Origin: Symsagittifera roscoffensis
Taxonomy: Eukaryota; Xenacoelomorpha; Acoela; Convolutidae
Direction of reading: 5' to 3'
NCBI RefSeq assembly: GCF_963678635.1
Contig: NC_087065.1
Coordinates: 34,533,679-34,597,678 of the forward strand
Length of the DNA stretch: 64,000 bases
Made by a program: the position numbers and the translations under genes. This document shows, piece after piece, positions 23,493 to 34,293 of this stretch. The notes beneath the pieces were generated by a model, which saw nothing but the letters and a program-made list of their open reading frames with translations, was not told the DNA's origin and did not search any database. How positions within the stretch are numbered: position 1 is the first letter of the stretch; every line of letters begins with the position of its first letter.

Positions 23493-26400
23493 TTAGACAA
23501 TTGCAAGATTGCAAAATTGTTAGACGGAAAAGATTCTTTAATAGAAATGTCTCTGAGTCTCAATAAATCTACGCAATTTTCCAAACAATACAAGAAATAG
23601 CAGGTATTGCAAGAAAACTAAGATCAAAGTTCAAATTGTTGAGCAAACCGTCACTGAGAAACACCCTCCCGCAGAGCCACTAAACAACAACTATATAACA
23701 TCATGCTCCGAAGAAACAATCCCTTTCCACTCATCCACCTTCGATCAAATAAAGGCCCAGAAAATCAGAAAGCCTGCCATGACAACACATGGTTCTCATG
23801 GACCCTCAGGCCTAAATGCAAATGAGTGGATACGCATACTAACCCACTTTGGCTATCAGTCAATTGAATTATCAAAGAAACTAGCCAAAATCGCACAGAA
23901 AATATTGGCAGAAATACTAATCTTGAGCTGCTCGAACAATATAATGCCTGTCGAATAATTCCTCTTGATATAAACGCAGGAGTTAGCCCAATTGGATTAG
24001 GCAAAGTAAAACTTAAAGAGCGATCTTATGTTACTTGGAGCAAATCACCAACTATGACATGGCAAAAAATGTGGCATCGAATATGCAATTCATACGCTTA
24101 GGAAGCAATACGAGAAAACAGATTCCCATGCAAAATTACTGATAGACGCGGGAAAAGCATTTTCTAAACCGGAACCTGGCTTTGAAAAACATTGCAAGTA
24201 TGTGCTTTTCTATACTACCCGCTATGCAGAACTCATACTCAATCCAACTAAATTTTTCGTACATGAAAACATTATCCTATCTAGAGAAGGAACCACACAT
24301 GGAGACCCATTACCAATGGCGATGTACGGGCTAGCCATTTTACCTTTAATAAAACTAGTCAACGATAACAGCTCAACTCAAAAACGGTATGCAGACGATG
24401 GGAACGCAGTCGGAAAATTGGAAAGCCTGCAAAGAGCTCTTGACAATTTTATCAAACAATGAAAATATTTTGGATATCATGTAAAGGCATCGAAATACCA
24501 GCTCATTGTAAAACATGAAAAATACAATGAGTTGTTAAAAGTATTCAAAAAAATACCAAATATGAAATGAAGAAAGGGGGCACACTATTTGGTTCTGTCA
24601 TAGGATCCGAGACTGATTGTAAAACTTTCTTAGACAATCAATTTGAAGAACATAGCAAAATACTTGAAAAAAATAGCAAAATCGCGAAAACATCACCAAA
24701 AAACGTGTACTCTTGTTACACCAATGGAATGCAGGAAAAATTATCGTTTTTAGCTAAAATTATCCCCAGAAAACATGCAGGCCTGTGCGAGAAGATACTG
24801 CAGGAAAACCTCATTCCAAATTTAAATATTAAAGATAATATTAGCCATCAACTAAAAGACATCGCTCCTTTGCTACTGAAAATGGGTGGCATAAATATCA
24901 AGCTACCTTTCGACTGAGAACTCCTTACAATCGTCAATTAAAACATCGTCAATCTTAGACACATGCTACCCATTAACAGCTATATCTGAGCAAGAAAAAA
25001 TCTATACAAAAATCAAAACACTTAAAACTGACAGAACAAACCAAAAGAAAACGAACATTTTGAACAACTTGAGTGACTGTGAAAAAGGAGCCTCAAACTG
25101 ATTAAACGCACCGCCACTTAGCAGATATAATTTCAATCTAAATAAATCCGATTTCCAGTATGGAATTTATTTCAGATATGGCTGGGAACCAACCAACATT
25201 CCACTCACATGTGCATGTGGTCAATCTTCTGACGATAACCACGCCCTTCACTGTGCAATGGGTGGATACACCCACATGAGGCATGACGAAATCATAGATA
25301 CCTTTGCCAACCTCATGAGCGAGGTTTGCTATGATGTTGAAATCGAGCCGAAACTTAAGTCGTGGCAAGGCGAGAGCTTTGTCAACAATTCAAAGCAAAC
25401 GGTTTATGGGACTCAAGGCTTAGCCTAACCTTCTTTGACCTCAAAGTTTTTTCAGCCCACACGCAACATTTTCACGAAGACTACTGAAAGACGCCTATAA
25501 GTACCACGAATCACTGAAAAACTCAAAATAGCAACAGATATTTTTACAAGTCAAACAGAGCAGCTTCTGGCCGGTAATTTTTGGCTGCACTGGTGTTGCC
25601 GCACAAGCAGCTACACGGACAATGCAGCGCATAGCTGAAAACTTTAGTGAAAAAAGACATGAACGCTACTCAGAAATAATAAACTATTTGAGAACTAAGA
25701 TAAGCTTCGCGCTGCTCAGGAGCGCTATCCTTTGTATACGGGGGTGCAGATCACTGCGTAAGACTCAATTCATTGACAATTCAATTAGTGATTTTTTAGA
25801 GGAGGGAAGTTTGAAGTAAACACCTTTAATGACAATGTATTGAATGCTGACATGACTTTATTCCTCCAATATTGTTTACTGTTGTATTTATATAATGCTG
25901 GTATGAGCCCTATCCAGATTGTACACGTCATAAGGGCCCTTTTTATGATTTACCTTTATGAACAGATCCGTGCACTTGGCACAATTTATGTGGCTGCAAT
26001 AAGTGTAGAGACCTATAAAAACTCAATTTTTCAAACTGAACAATGAATTTTCAACCAATCCATCACTGGGTTTTCTAGAAATCTTTGGATGTTAATATTC
26101 CTTAACTCTTTGTTATGCTTGCGATAAGCAAGCGTTATCAAATCGGAATGTAGACATTTTTCCAGCTAACAACCATTATAACAAAATCAGTTGAATCAAT
26201 TTTGCGTCGTTACTAAGTTAGTTACTCTTGAAGGCTGGTTGATTACTAGTTACTAGAGGGTAGTTCAAGATGGACTCGCAACTTTTTAAATTTTTTTTCT
26301 TAGAAAATCCGTTTTTTTTGGCTCGACTGGTGTCTGCTCCAAGTTTATCGGCTTTGTGTCCGCTTGGTAAAATTGTTCAGGTTCTATTTTGAGTTTCAAA

Positions 26401-26825
26401 TGTTTTGCTTGGCATGCTTGCCTAGACTTCTTGATCAATAAAATCAAAATTATGAAAAGAATTGGGATTGGGTGTTTAATTTTTTTTGAGATTCTTTGCG
26501 AAATTTTATCACTTTTCGCAAAAGTTTTAGTTGTTTCCTCAAAATTTTTCTACCGATATCAAAAAAGTGATATCCGTACAAAGACCGCTCACAATCTCAT
26601 GTGTCCTCTAACTCCTCTGGTCTCTTTTTACTTTACCGCTTTGTCTACAGCCTTCGAAAAAATCAATCAGAGGAATACTTGACAATTGTTTTTAATTTTT
26701 TTGATAAGTTTTCTCAAAAACTAACCGACCAAATTTAAGTTTTTGATTTTATCGACCTCGGAACAGGGAATTCAATATCAATACCAAAACCAATACCAAT
26801 ACCAAAACCACAATACCAATACCAA
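23493..26825 (+). repeat. 3,333-bp tandem duplication, unit 2
   Basis: Second unit, carrying every frameshift of unit 1 at +3342. After its end the AATACC run continues into a longer array instead of TTGCAAGAT. Confidence 0.92.
23627..25962 (+). mobile_element. LINE family B, broken copy (unit 2)
   Basis: Carbon copy of the element at 20285-22620 with the same lesions. Because the lesions are shared, the element died before the duplication. Confidence 0.85.
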
Positions 26826-26912
26826 GGCTTCATTACCAATACCAATACCAATACCGAACTGAATCATCAATACCAATACCAATACCAAACCCAGTCAATA
26901 CCTCAATACTTT
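26766..26912. repeat. AATACC-type tandem repeat, long array
   Basis: Imperfect hexamer array with two non-repeat interruptions. The first ~60 bp belong to duplication unit 2. Confidence 0.85.
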
Positions 26913-27439
26913 GTTACAACACCTCAAGTTTTTTGCAAAAACTTTGAAAACTCGTGTTAGCAAAAATCACGAAACGTTTGAAAAGCAGAACATTTTGGAT
27001 CGAAATGTCTTGCATGAATTGTCTATAATTTTCTATTTTTTTTTCATATGTACGACGAACAAAAGGAATTCAATAGTAGTTTTTGTAAATTTTTTTGTTT
27101 AAATAGTTTGATTTTATTTTTGTTTGTTTTTGTTAATTTTTTTTGTTTCTCTGCAACAAAACAAAATCAATTTTTGGTAAAGGTAACATGAACGTGTTTT
27201 CAAATAATGAAATGACAACTCGCGAAGAAGTTCTCATTACAAAGAACGCGTTTCTAGCTATATTCTGAAAATTGATTTTCTGAAATATTTTATGTTTTTC
27301 TACATTTTAGTTTGAGAAATATTTCTACATGTGTCTATTGTATATCTTAGTCGAATCCCCTTGAAAAAATATTCTTGTAAGGATTTCTGTGATTTTAGAG
27401 TGATCTGAGACAATAAGGAAACACCAAGAACCTGGTTTC
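26913..27439. other. AT-rich spacer between AATACC clusters
   Basis: No ORF of substance and no recognised element. Confidence 0.4.
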
Positions 27440-27545
27440 GATCAGGGCCCTGGTATTGATCAATACCAATACCAATACCAGGAACCTGGTATTGATCAAT
27501 AAAAAAATACGAAGACCTGATTCTGTCAATACCAATACCAATTTT
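27440..27545. repeat. AATACC repeats with GGTATTGATCAATACC palindromes
   Basis: Two clusters in which the hexamer runs towards its own complement, making the 16-bp palindrome GGTATTGATCAATACC and a second imperfect one. Confidence 0.8.
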
Positions 27546-27739
27546 TCACGTATTGATTTCCCTGCCACAAAAAACAGTTAATTTTGTGACTTTTTGGGCG
27601 TTTTTTTTTTCTTCTATTTTGTGTCAATTTTACCAAAAAAACCCTCTCATAATCGAGGTTTTAGGTTCAAACCAAAGAACGTTTTTTGGTTTGACACTAA
27701 AATTATGACCATCGGAAAATTCAAAATTCTGATTTTTCA

Positions 27740-28250
27740 ACCGTTTTTTGTTACTTTTTAATTTATAGGTTGGGCAAATCTCTTCTGCATGAGCGGCTGC
27801 GTGCTTTTTTCGAACAAAAAGATATGATTTTCGGAAATGTCAATTATCTGAATTTTTTGGACAGCTTTTGGACCTTTCATGATAAATATCCTGCCAAATT
27901 TGATATCTTAGGTTTAACCAGTACAACAGTTTGTTGGAAGCTTACATTTGTATTTTACTACCCCCAGTTTCTTTTGAAAAAAAATATGGCCCGCAAACAA
28001 GAGAAAAATTTTGAACTTTTGAACGTTTCTGAGAAACTTTTGATTTTTCTTAAAAACTACCCTATCAAATCTGAGAGGAAAAAAGCGGTTCAGGGAAAAT
28101 TCCCTGCAGAAAAGAAAACTTTGTATTTATTTGCAAGAGAAATTTTATGTCTTACTACTCTACCAAATCTTAGATTAAAAAAGCGGTTCAGGGAATATTC
28201 CCTGCAGAAAAGAATGTTTTTTTTTGTAGTTTTTTAAATCCAAATTTTTC
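27740..28250. repeat. Diverged tandem repeat related to the 41.6-43.0 kb array
   Basis: The word AACTACCCTATCAAATCTGAG and its variants recur near 27772, 27888, 28055 and 28155. Two sub-copies carry GCGGTTCAGGGAA.ATTCCCTGCAG. The same key word defines the ~168-bp array at 41640-42960. A 155-codon open frame here simply runs through the repeats. Confidence 0.6.
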
Positions 28251-28529
28251 ACTCCTCTCATTTGCTTTAGTAGAGAAAAACTAAGTAAGGGTTTGGGCAA
28301 AATCCAAATTTTGAAATTACACATTTTGTACCGCATCAGTATAATATAATCGAAAAACATTAAACACGTTCATCCAGCATAGGTACCCTTCATCAATTTA
28401 TAGGAAAACTTTGGTTCATCGAATTTTTTCAACATTTTTTAAATTTGTATTTAACTTTTTGTGTTTTATCGCAAGTGGTGCAAAGCTCCGCTTTTCCTCA
28501 GTAATATTATGATTAATATTACTATTATG

Positions 28530-28660
28530 ATTGTTTATTCAATAAATTTCATTATGATTTTTTCTTAAAATGTTGCCAATGTATTTGTATAGCGTTGGTA
28601 CGCCCCTATCCAACCTGTGCACGTACCGTCGCATGACGGAAGGGACCATTGTAATTGAAC
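28530..28660 (+). mobile_element. Solo 3' UTR tail of LINE family B
   Basis: GTTGGTACGCCCCTATCCAA, CTGTGCACGTACCGTCGCA and GACGGAAGGGACC match, in order, the tails after the family B ORFs at 22545-22620, 33290-33345 (minus) and 35985-36045 (minus). No coding sequence remains, so this is an extremely 5'-truncated insertion. Confidence 0.7.
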
Positions 28661-29079
28661 TTGTTTTGAAGGAAAAATTATTTTGAATATTCTTATTATG
28701 ATTATTATGACTACTATTGTTATTATAAAGCTCGACTGGCCCAAAAATTAGAAAATTGACAATAGTATTGACTAGCTTGAAAACCTAACACAAAAATCAT
28801 ATAATGTCAAAATTGAAATCAGTATACACAAAAAGTAAAGGCAAATCAGTTTTTTCACACATTTTATTATTAGCACAGCAATCAGTGTTCGGTTCAAGCC
28901 ACTAAAAGTTGATGTGTGACAAAAAACGATTAATGTGATATGAAATTTCAATTTTTGTTGATAATAATCATGATAATCATAAAACTAAACCAGAATTTAG
29001 GAAAATTAAATCCAAGGGGTTAGCTTTCTTTCAGTTTTTGTCAAATCATAAGTTTTAACAGTTTAGTTTTCTAATGTTT

Positions 29080-32000
29080 TTACAGTTCATACATCGGTAG
29101 TCAATTCTCCACAATCATAGATTGTTTTCGTTGAATTTATCTATAAAATATCTCCAGAAAACATTCGTTATTAGTTCTTTTATGTTTCGAAGCTACATGA
29201 TATCGAACTTGAGGTGTTCATTCAAGGCGTTCGTAATATTCCAGGCTCTCAAGAAGTAGTCAGATTCAGATTTTTGCGGCGAAATTGTTTGGTTTCGTAT
29301 TTTTTCATACTCGCATATCCTGTTTGTCCTTTTTCCTTAACCCTTATGAATTTTTTCCATTGCAGGTCAGTTTTTCCAGTCAGGATTTTGTGCAGTAGCA
29401 GTGGAATGTGTAGTTCATGATAAAGTGACAGAGGAAGGATATGTAGGAAAATCAATCGATCTTTGTATTCTTCAGTTGGATTCAATATCCATGCTGTTGC
29501 TTTCTTTTGTACACTTTCAGTTATTTTGAGATCTCTTTTTGAGGGTTTCCTTAATGATGAGCCATAACTTACAAAAGGAGCCACAAATGATTGGTATGGT
29601 TTTAACTTTATGGCCTTTGTTGTTATTTTGGAGGTGTTTCTTTTCACAGAGGATAATGCCTTCAGAACTTTGGCACATCTATTTGTAGCATTTTCCGTCC
29701 ATTTTAATGTGCTAGTGATTTTAAGACCTAAATCTTTCATTTCTGCTAATTCTTCAAAAACAGTTCCATTTACTTCAACTTTTGCATTTCCTTTCACGCT
29801 GAGAATTTTGGTTTTTGACACATTTACTGCCATAGAACTCTTTACACACCAATTCCAAATTCTCTTCGCATCGATATTTAAAACTAATGGGTCATTGCAA
29901 ACAATTTTGAAATTGTCAAGGTAGCCAAAACTTGCTGACATTGCACAATCTGGTAGGTCATTTATATAGAGAATAAACATCAAAGGTCTGAGAATTTACC
30001 CCTGAGGCACGCCACTGTGTCCTGGTAAAGGCTCAAATACTGCTAGTCCAACGCGAACGGTTTGTTTTCTATCGGTTATATAATTGTATAGTAGCTTAAA
30101 AATTGTCCTGTGAAATCAAAGCTCCTAATTTTTTCAATTATCATTGCGTGGTTCACCTTGTCAAATACCGTTTGGAAATCTAGGTAGAGGCAAGCCAGGT
30201 AATTTGTTTCGATATTATCATAGGAGGTATATACCTCAATGAAACACTCAATGAGGTTTGTAACAGAAGATAGTTTTTGTCGGAAGCCGTGTTGTGAGTT
30301 TGAGATGCTAAATTTTACTGATGAAAACATTTTATCGAAAATTAGTTTTTCTAACATTTTTGAGATAACCGTTAGCAGACTTATTGGTCGGTGGTTTGAG
30401 ACAAGTTGTTTGTCTCCCTCTTTGAAGATAGGATCAATCTCGCTTATTTTCCATGTTGACGGAAAAACACATTTATTCGCAATTGTGTTAAAAAGTAAAT
30501 ACAGAGATTTAGAGATAGAACAGCTTAGTTTCTTCAAAAGAATGTTTCCTAGGTTATCAGGTTCTTTGGTTTTGGTGATATCAAAGTTTTCAAGGATTTT
30601 TTCAATTTCCGTTGTGATAAAATGAAGAGTCGCTATTTTACTTGCATGAAATGGGTTATTCTCGCCTACATAGAGAGAGAGAGAGAGGCTAAAGTTTGAC
30701 TAAAAATAATTATTAAACAAATTGGCTTTATCGATATTTGATGTAGCTCATTGATCATCCAGGTAGACTTCACCTAAGATTGTATCTCTTTTTCGAATAC
30801 TTTTAAAGTAATTGTGCAATTTTGAGAAGTTACCATCAACAAGTAAATTTTTTTCGTATGCTCTTTAGTCTTTGCTTAAATTAAACTCAAATGTTTTTCA
30901 AATGTTTTCGGTTCGTCTAACTGATTTTCGGTCATGTTTTTTTTTCACAGTTTCAGCGCATTGTATACATAAAATGATGAAATTTGATGTTTCAGATGTT
31001 ACCCAAGGTGCCAGAGAACTTTTTTGTTTTCCTGGGAATGTGCTTTTCGATTATGTTAAGTAGCCAAGAGCCAAGTGTACCACAGTTCAGTCATTAGATC
31101 AACATTGCTGCAGCAGTATGGGTTAAATGGGTTTTCATTGATGTATTGATTTATTTCGTCCCAGTTTGCTTTCGAGAATGAGAATCCCTGGAAGCCATTG
31201 CGTTCATTTACTTCTTTTTCTCTGAAATTAGGTTAAGTTTTTCCTGGGTAAAATGGATGATCCGTTTTATACAAGGATGTGAGTCTATTGTCTTTTTTCA
31301 GGAGAGTTAACAAATCTGGGTGGTTGCAGAGTGTTACGTCTAGTTGTACTTTTTTTCCCCGTTATCATTTGTTCGAAGTTAAGTTCTGCAAAAGCGTCCA
31401 GGAAGGCCTGTTCGTCTTCATCAGAGGAGATTAGGGTTGACCAGTCCGTTTAAGCAAAATTGATGTCTCTAGTAATCATCACGTTTCTTAGATTTAATTA
31501 TATTTGTTCTTGCCTAATCAAATACAGAAACCTCAATAGGGTTTTTGACGACCAGCCGTATTCGCTTCCTTTGGGGCACAGTTGATGCAAGCTATAATGA
31601 CGCGGTTTTTGATCAAGAGCTTGACTATTAGGCAGTCATTGAAAGTTGAGGGTATGCAGTAGTGGCGTATTTCGTGGTTTATCCCAATTATAACACCTCC
31701 GTGATTTGATTTGCCGTTAACGCTTTGCCTGTCATTCCTATAGATCTTAAATTTGTCAAGAAAAATTGCTCCTGTCGTCGCATTTTCAGTTAAACATGTC
31801 TCTGTAAGACAAATGATATCGTAGATGTTTTTAAATTGGATGACATTCGAGAGGAGAGTTCTTCTAGATTATTCTAAGATACTTCTGACATTAGAGACTA
31901 GTACATTAGGTTTTTGCTTGAGTCAATTGTTGTCTGTTGTTTTAGGTTTAGGCGATATCACTATCCATTGTTTCCATCTCTTTTGTATAGCTTGCCATAT

Positions 32001-32760
32001 CTTACACTAAAGTTCATAGTTTGCCCCTGATCTATAAGCTCGTTTTCTTTAAAGATTCGTTGTCTATCGCGGCTTTTTCGTTTGTTAGCTACTTGCTTAT
32101 GAATACTGGAGCTCCATAGTTTTTCAGTTTTTGTACTGATGATAAGATCAACCGTTTCAGCCACACATCTGGCAGTTTACGAAGTATCGTTCTGTCACGA
32201 TCATCAACTCTTTGACCTAGTCTAGTCAAGTCGTTGAATTTTCATTCAACCTCCAAATGAGTCAGGATTTTTTAAACTTCGTAGAAGTCGTGTTCTTTGC
32301 GCTTTCTAGGATCCTTGTCAACGCTCTCTTTTACTCCTCCTATCCTTACTCCTAACGTCTGGTTATTATTATTGTTGTTGTCCGATGTGTTTAAGTTTGA
32401 TTTATTTTGATTTGCTTTCATTTCTGATTGTTTTGCTGGTTTTGATAGTTTTAATTTCCGAGACTGTGTCCTTAAGTTCTTTCATCTCATTTTCCATTTT
32501 TTTCAAGTTTCTCCTTTACTGGGTCTCGTTTTGCCAGTAGTGACTTCATCTTTTCTTGTTGGTTTGCCAAAACGCACGTGTTACATAGTAAAAGACGTTC
32601 ATGTCCAATTCCTTTATGCCTGACAATGCGTTGTTACTAAGTTTGGTGCACTTTCCTGTCAGATGCATTCTACATATGCACGTTACGCAATCAAAAGATT
32701 GCTCTCTTTCAGTTATATTGCTGTTGCATGTTTTGCATGTTTTTTCCGCCATTATGGAGG
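29080..32760 (-). mobile_element. LINE family D (CR1/jockey group), near full length, inactivated
   Basis: Minus-strand order from 32752 to 29080: a zinc-finger start (CKTCNSNI..., C-x2-C-x13-C-x2-C-like), a variable linker, an apurinic endonuclease remnant (GKSNHGGVIIG...IINHEIRHY-like and ACINCAPKGSEYG near 31560-31730), RT N-part 30537-30076 (RPISLLTVISKMLEKLIF, ACLYLDFQTVFDKVNH), RT C-part 29983-29249 (ILYINDLP, FGYLDNFKIV), and a degenerate CTW-type C-terminus near 29100. The catalytic YADD box reads YLDN, and there are several frameshifts, so it is dead. About 3.7 kb, the usual size for a CR1-like element. Confidence 0.82.
32546..32752 (-). pseudogene. LINE D N-terminal zinc-finger segment
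   Basis: 68 codons starting MAEKTCKTCNSNI with C-x2-C, C-x2-C and H...C spacings like the PHD-type fingers at the start of many CR1/jockey polyproteins. Reading is lost after DMNVFYYV. Confidence 0.6.
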
Positions 32761-32775
32761 AGTTTTTTATTTCAA

Positions 32776-32920
32776 CCGGTGGTGCCTAAGGTCACCTTTT
32801 GAAGAAAATGGACAGGGACACAATTTCTCACCGGTGGTACCTAAGGGTGCCTTTGGTAAAAACTTAGGGACTTGTTTTAGTATAGACTGACCGGTGGTGC
32901 CTAAGGGTACCTTTGGAAAA
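32776..32920 (-). promoter_or_regulatory. Three tandem 5' monomers upstream of LINE D
   Basis: CCGGTGGTGCCTAAGG-like motifs followed by GTACCTTTGG begin at 32776, 32831 and 32891, about 55-60 bp apart. They lie directly upstream of the first LINE D codon (32752, minus strand), where some LINEs carry repeated promoter monomers. Promoter activity is inferred. Confidence 0.5.
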
Positions 32921-33284
32921 TCAATACTAAAAAATGCTAACTGTTCTATTGGCTTAATTTGCTCGATTGCCTAATTTCTCAGGATTGCGAGGATCATTTT
33001 GAACCGATTGTTATGGCTGTTTTATTTTTGTGAGAAATAAAGCACTAAAAGTTATGCTGGTCGATACATTTTCATATTCTCAAACTTTTTTGCTAGTCGG
33101 GTTTTTATGCTAGTCGAACAATCACCGGTATAGATATTTCCGGGCGAACGTAAAATCAGTTTTGAGACTATGTTCTCATATATCGAAAGAAGCGTGTGTG
33201 ATGATCACATCAAAATCCTTCAGTAGTTTTTCATTCTAATTTTTTTTAAAAAAACAAAAAATAAACTAAATTACAAAAGGGGCC

Positions 33285-34100
33285 CTTCTGTTTATTTACG
33301 GTAAGTGTTCAAACTAGATAAGGCCATACCAGCGATATAAAAATGCATATATATCAGCAATGAAGTCATAAATCAGCATGAAATGCATCGTCATAATGTT
33401 AAATTATCTTAGCCGTCCTTCCTCTACAATAGCGCTTATGGAGTTGTCGATAAATTGAACTTTGCGTAGCGATCTGCACCCCCTTATACAAAGTATAGAG
33501 CTCCTCAGGAGCGCGAAGCTTATTTTAGTTCTTATGTAGTTTATAGATTCTGGATAGCTTTCTTGTCTTTTTTCACTTAGTTTTTCGGAGAATCGCTGCA
33601 TCGTCCGCGTGGCTGTTTTAGCAGCGCCACCGGTGCATCCAAAAATTAGCGGGCAGAAGCTACTCTGCTCTACGTTTAAAATTCTTTGCTGATATTTGGA
33701 GTTCTTCAGCTTTTCGCGGTATTTGTATGCATCCTTATGCAGTTTTCGCGATGTTTTGGCATGGGGGTTGAAAATTTTCACATCAAAGAAAGCTCGGCTG
33801 AATCGTGAACCCCAGAGTCCGTTTGCTTTAATGTCAAGTCGTGCCTCATCTTCAGTTGTAGTTGAATTGTTGACAAAGCTTTCGCCTTACAACGGCTGAA
33901 GTTTCGGCTCAATCTCGACGTCATGGCAAACCTCGTTCATGAGGTTGGCGAATGTGTCTCTGATTTCATTGTGTCTTATGTGTGTGTAACCACCCTTTGC
34001 ACAGTGAAGCGCATGTGTCAAGTTAAAATCAGCACCACATTCACATGTGAGTGGGGTTTTGGTTGGTTCCCATCCGTATCTTAAGTAAATTTTCATTCTA
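33285..34100 (-). mobile_element. LINE family B, 3'-terminal fragment
   Basis: The minus strand encodes YLRYGWEPTKTPLTCECG, the C-x-C-x7-H-x3-C knuckle, DARLDIKANGLWGSRFSRAF-type endonuclease sequence, VKIFNPHAK, and the C-terminus ending ...AIVEEGRLR at 33404. One stop separates 34096-33887 from the rest. The 3' UTR with the conserved tail ends near 33285. It is ~95% similar to 36110-36770 by eye. Confidence 0.85.
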
Positions 34101-34293
34101 ATTGAAGTTTGTTATGAATAAAAATAATTACTTATCGTCCCCTTCAACCCGCTTTTGGTACCTAACATCCTGTGGAGCAAAACGAGTCAAATTTCGTTCC
34201 CACTCCTTGGAATGGTCTGAACTTTGTCATTCTCAGGAGTCGTCAGTCGAAGAGCCTGAATTGCCACTGTTTTTCTTTTAATTTTTTAGATCG

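Noticed and set aside
26766-27545. CRISPR-like array from repeated AATACC blocks
   Set aside because: Simple hexamer repeat without unique spacers, in a eukaryotic genome.
27770-28237. 155-codon open frame as a gene
   Set aside because: It reads through diverged tandem repeats (KNYPIKSERKKAV / TTLPNLRLKKRF), is Lys/Phe rich and has no domain.
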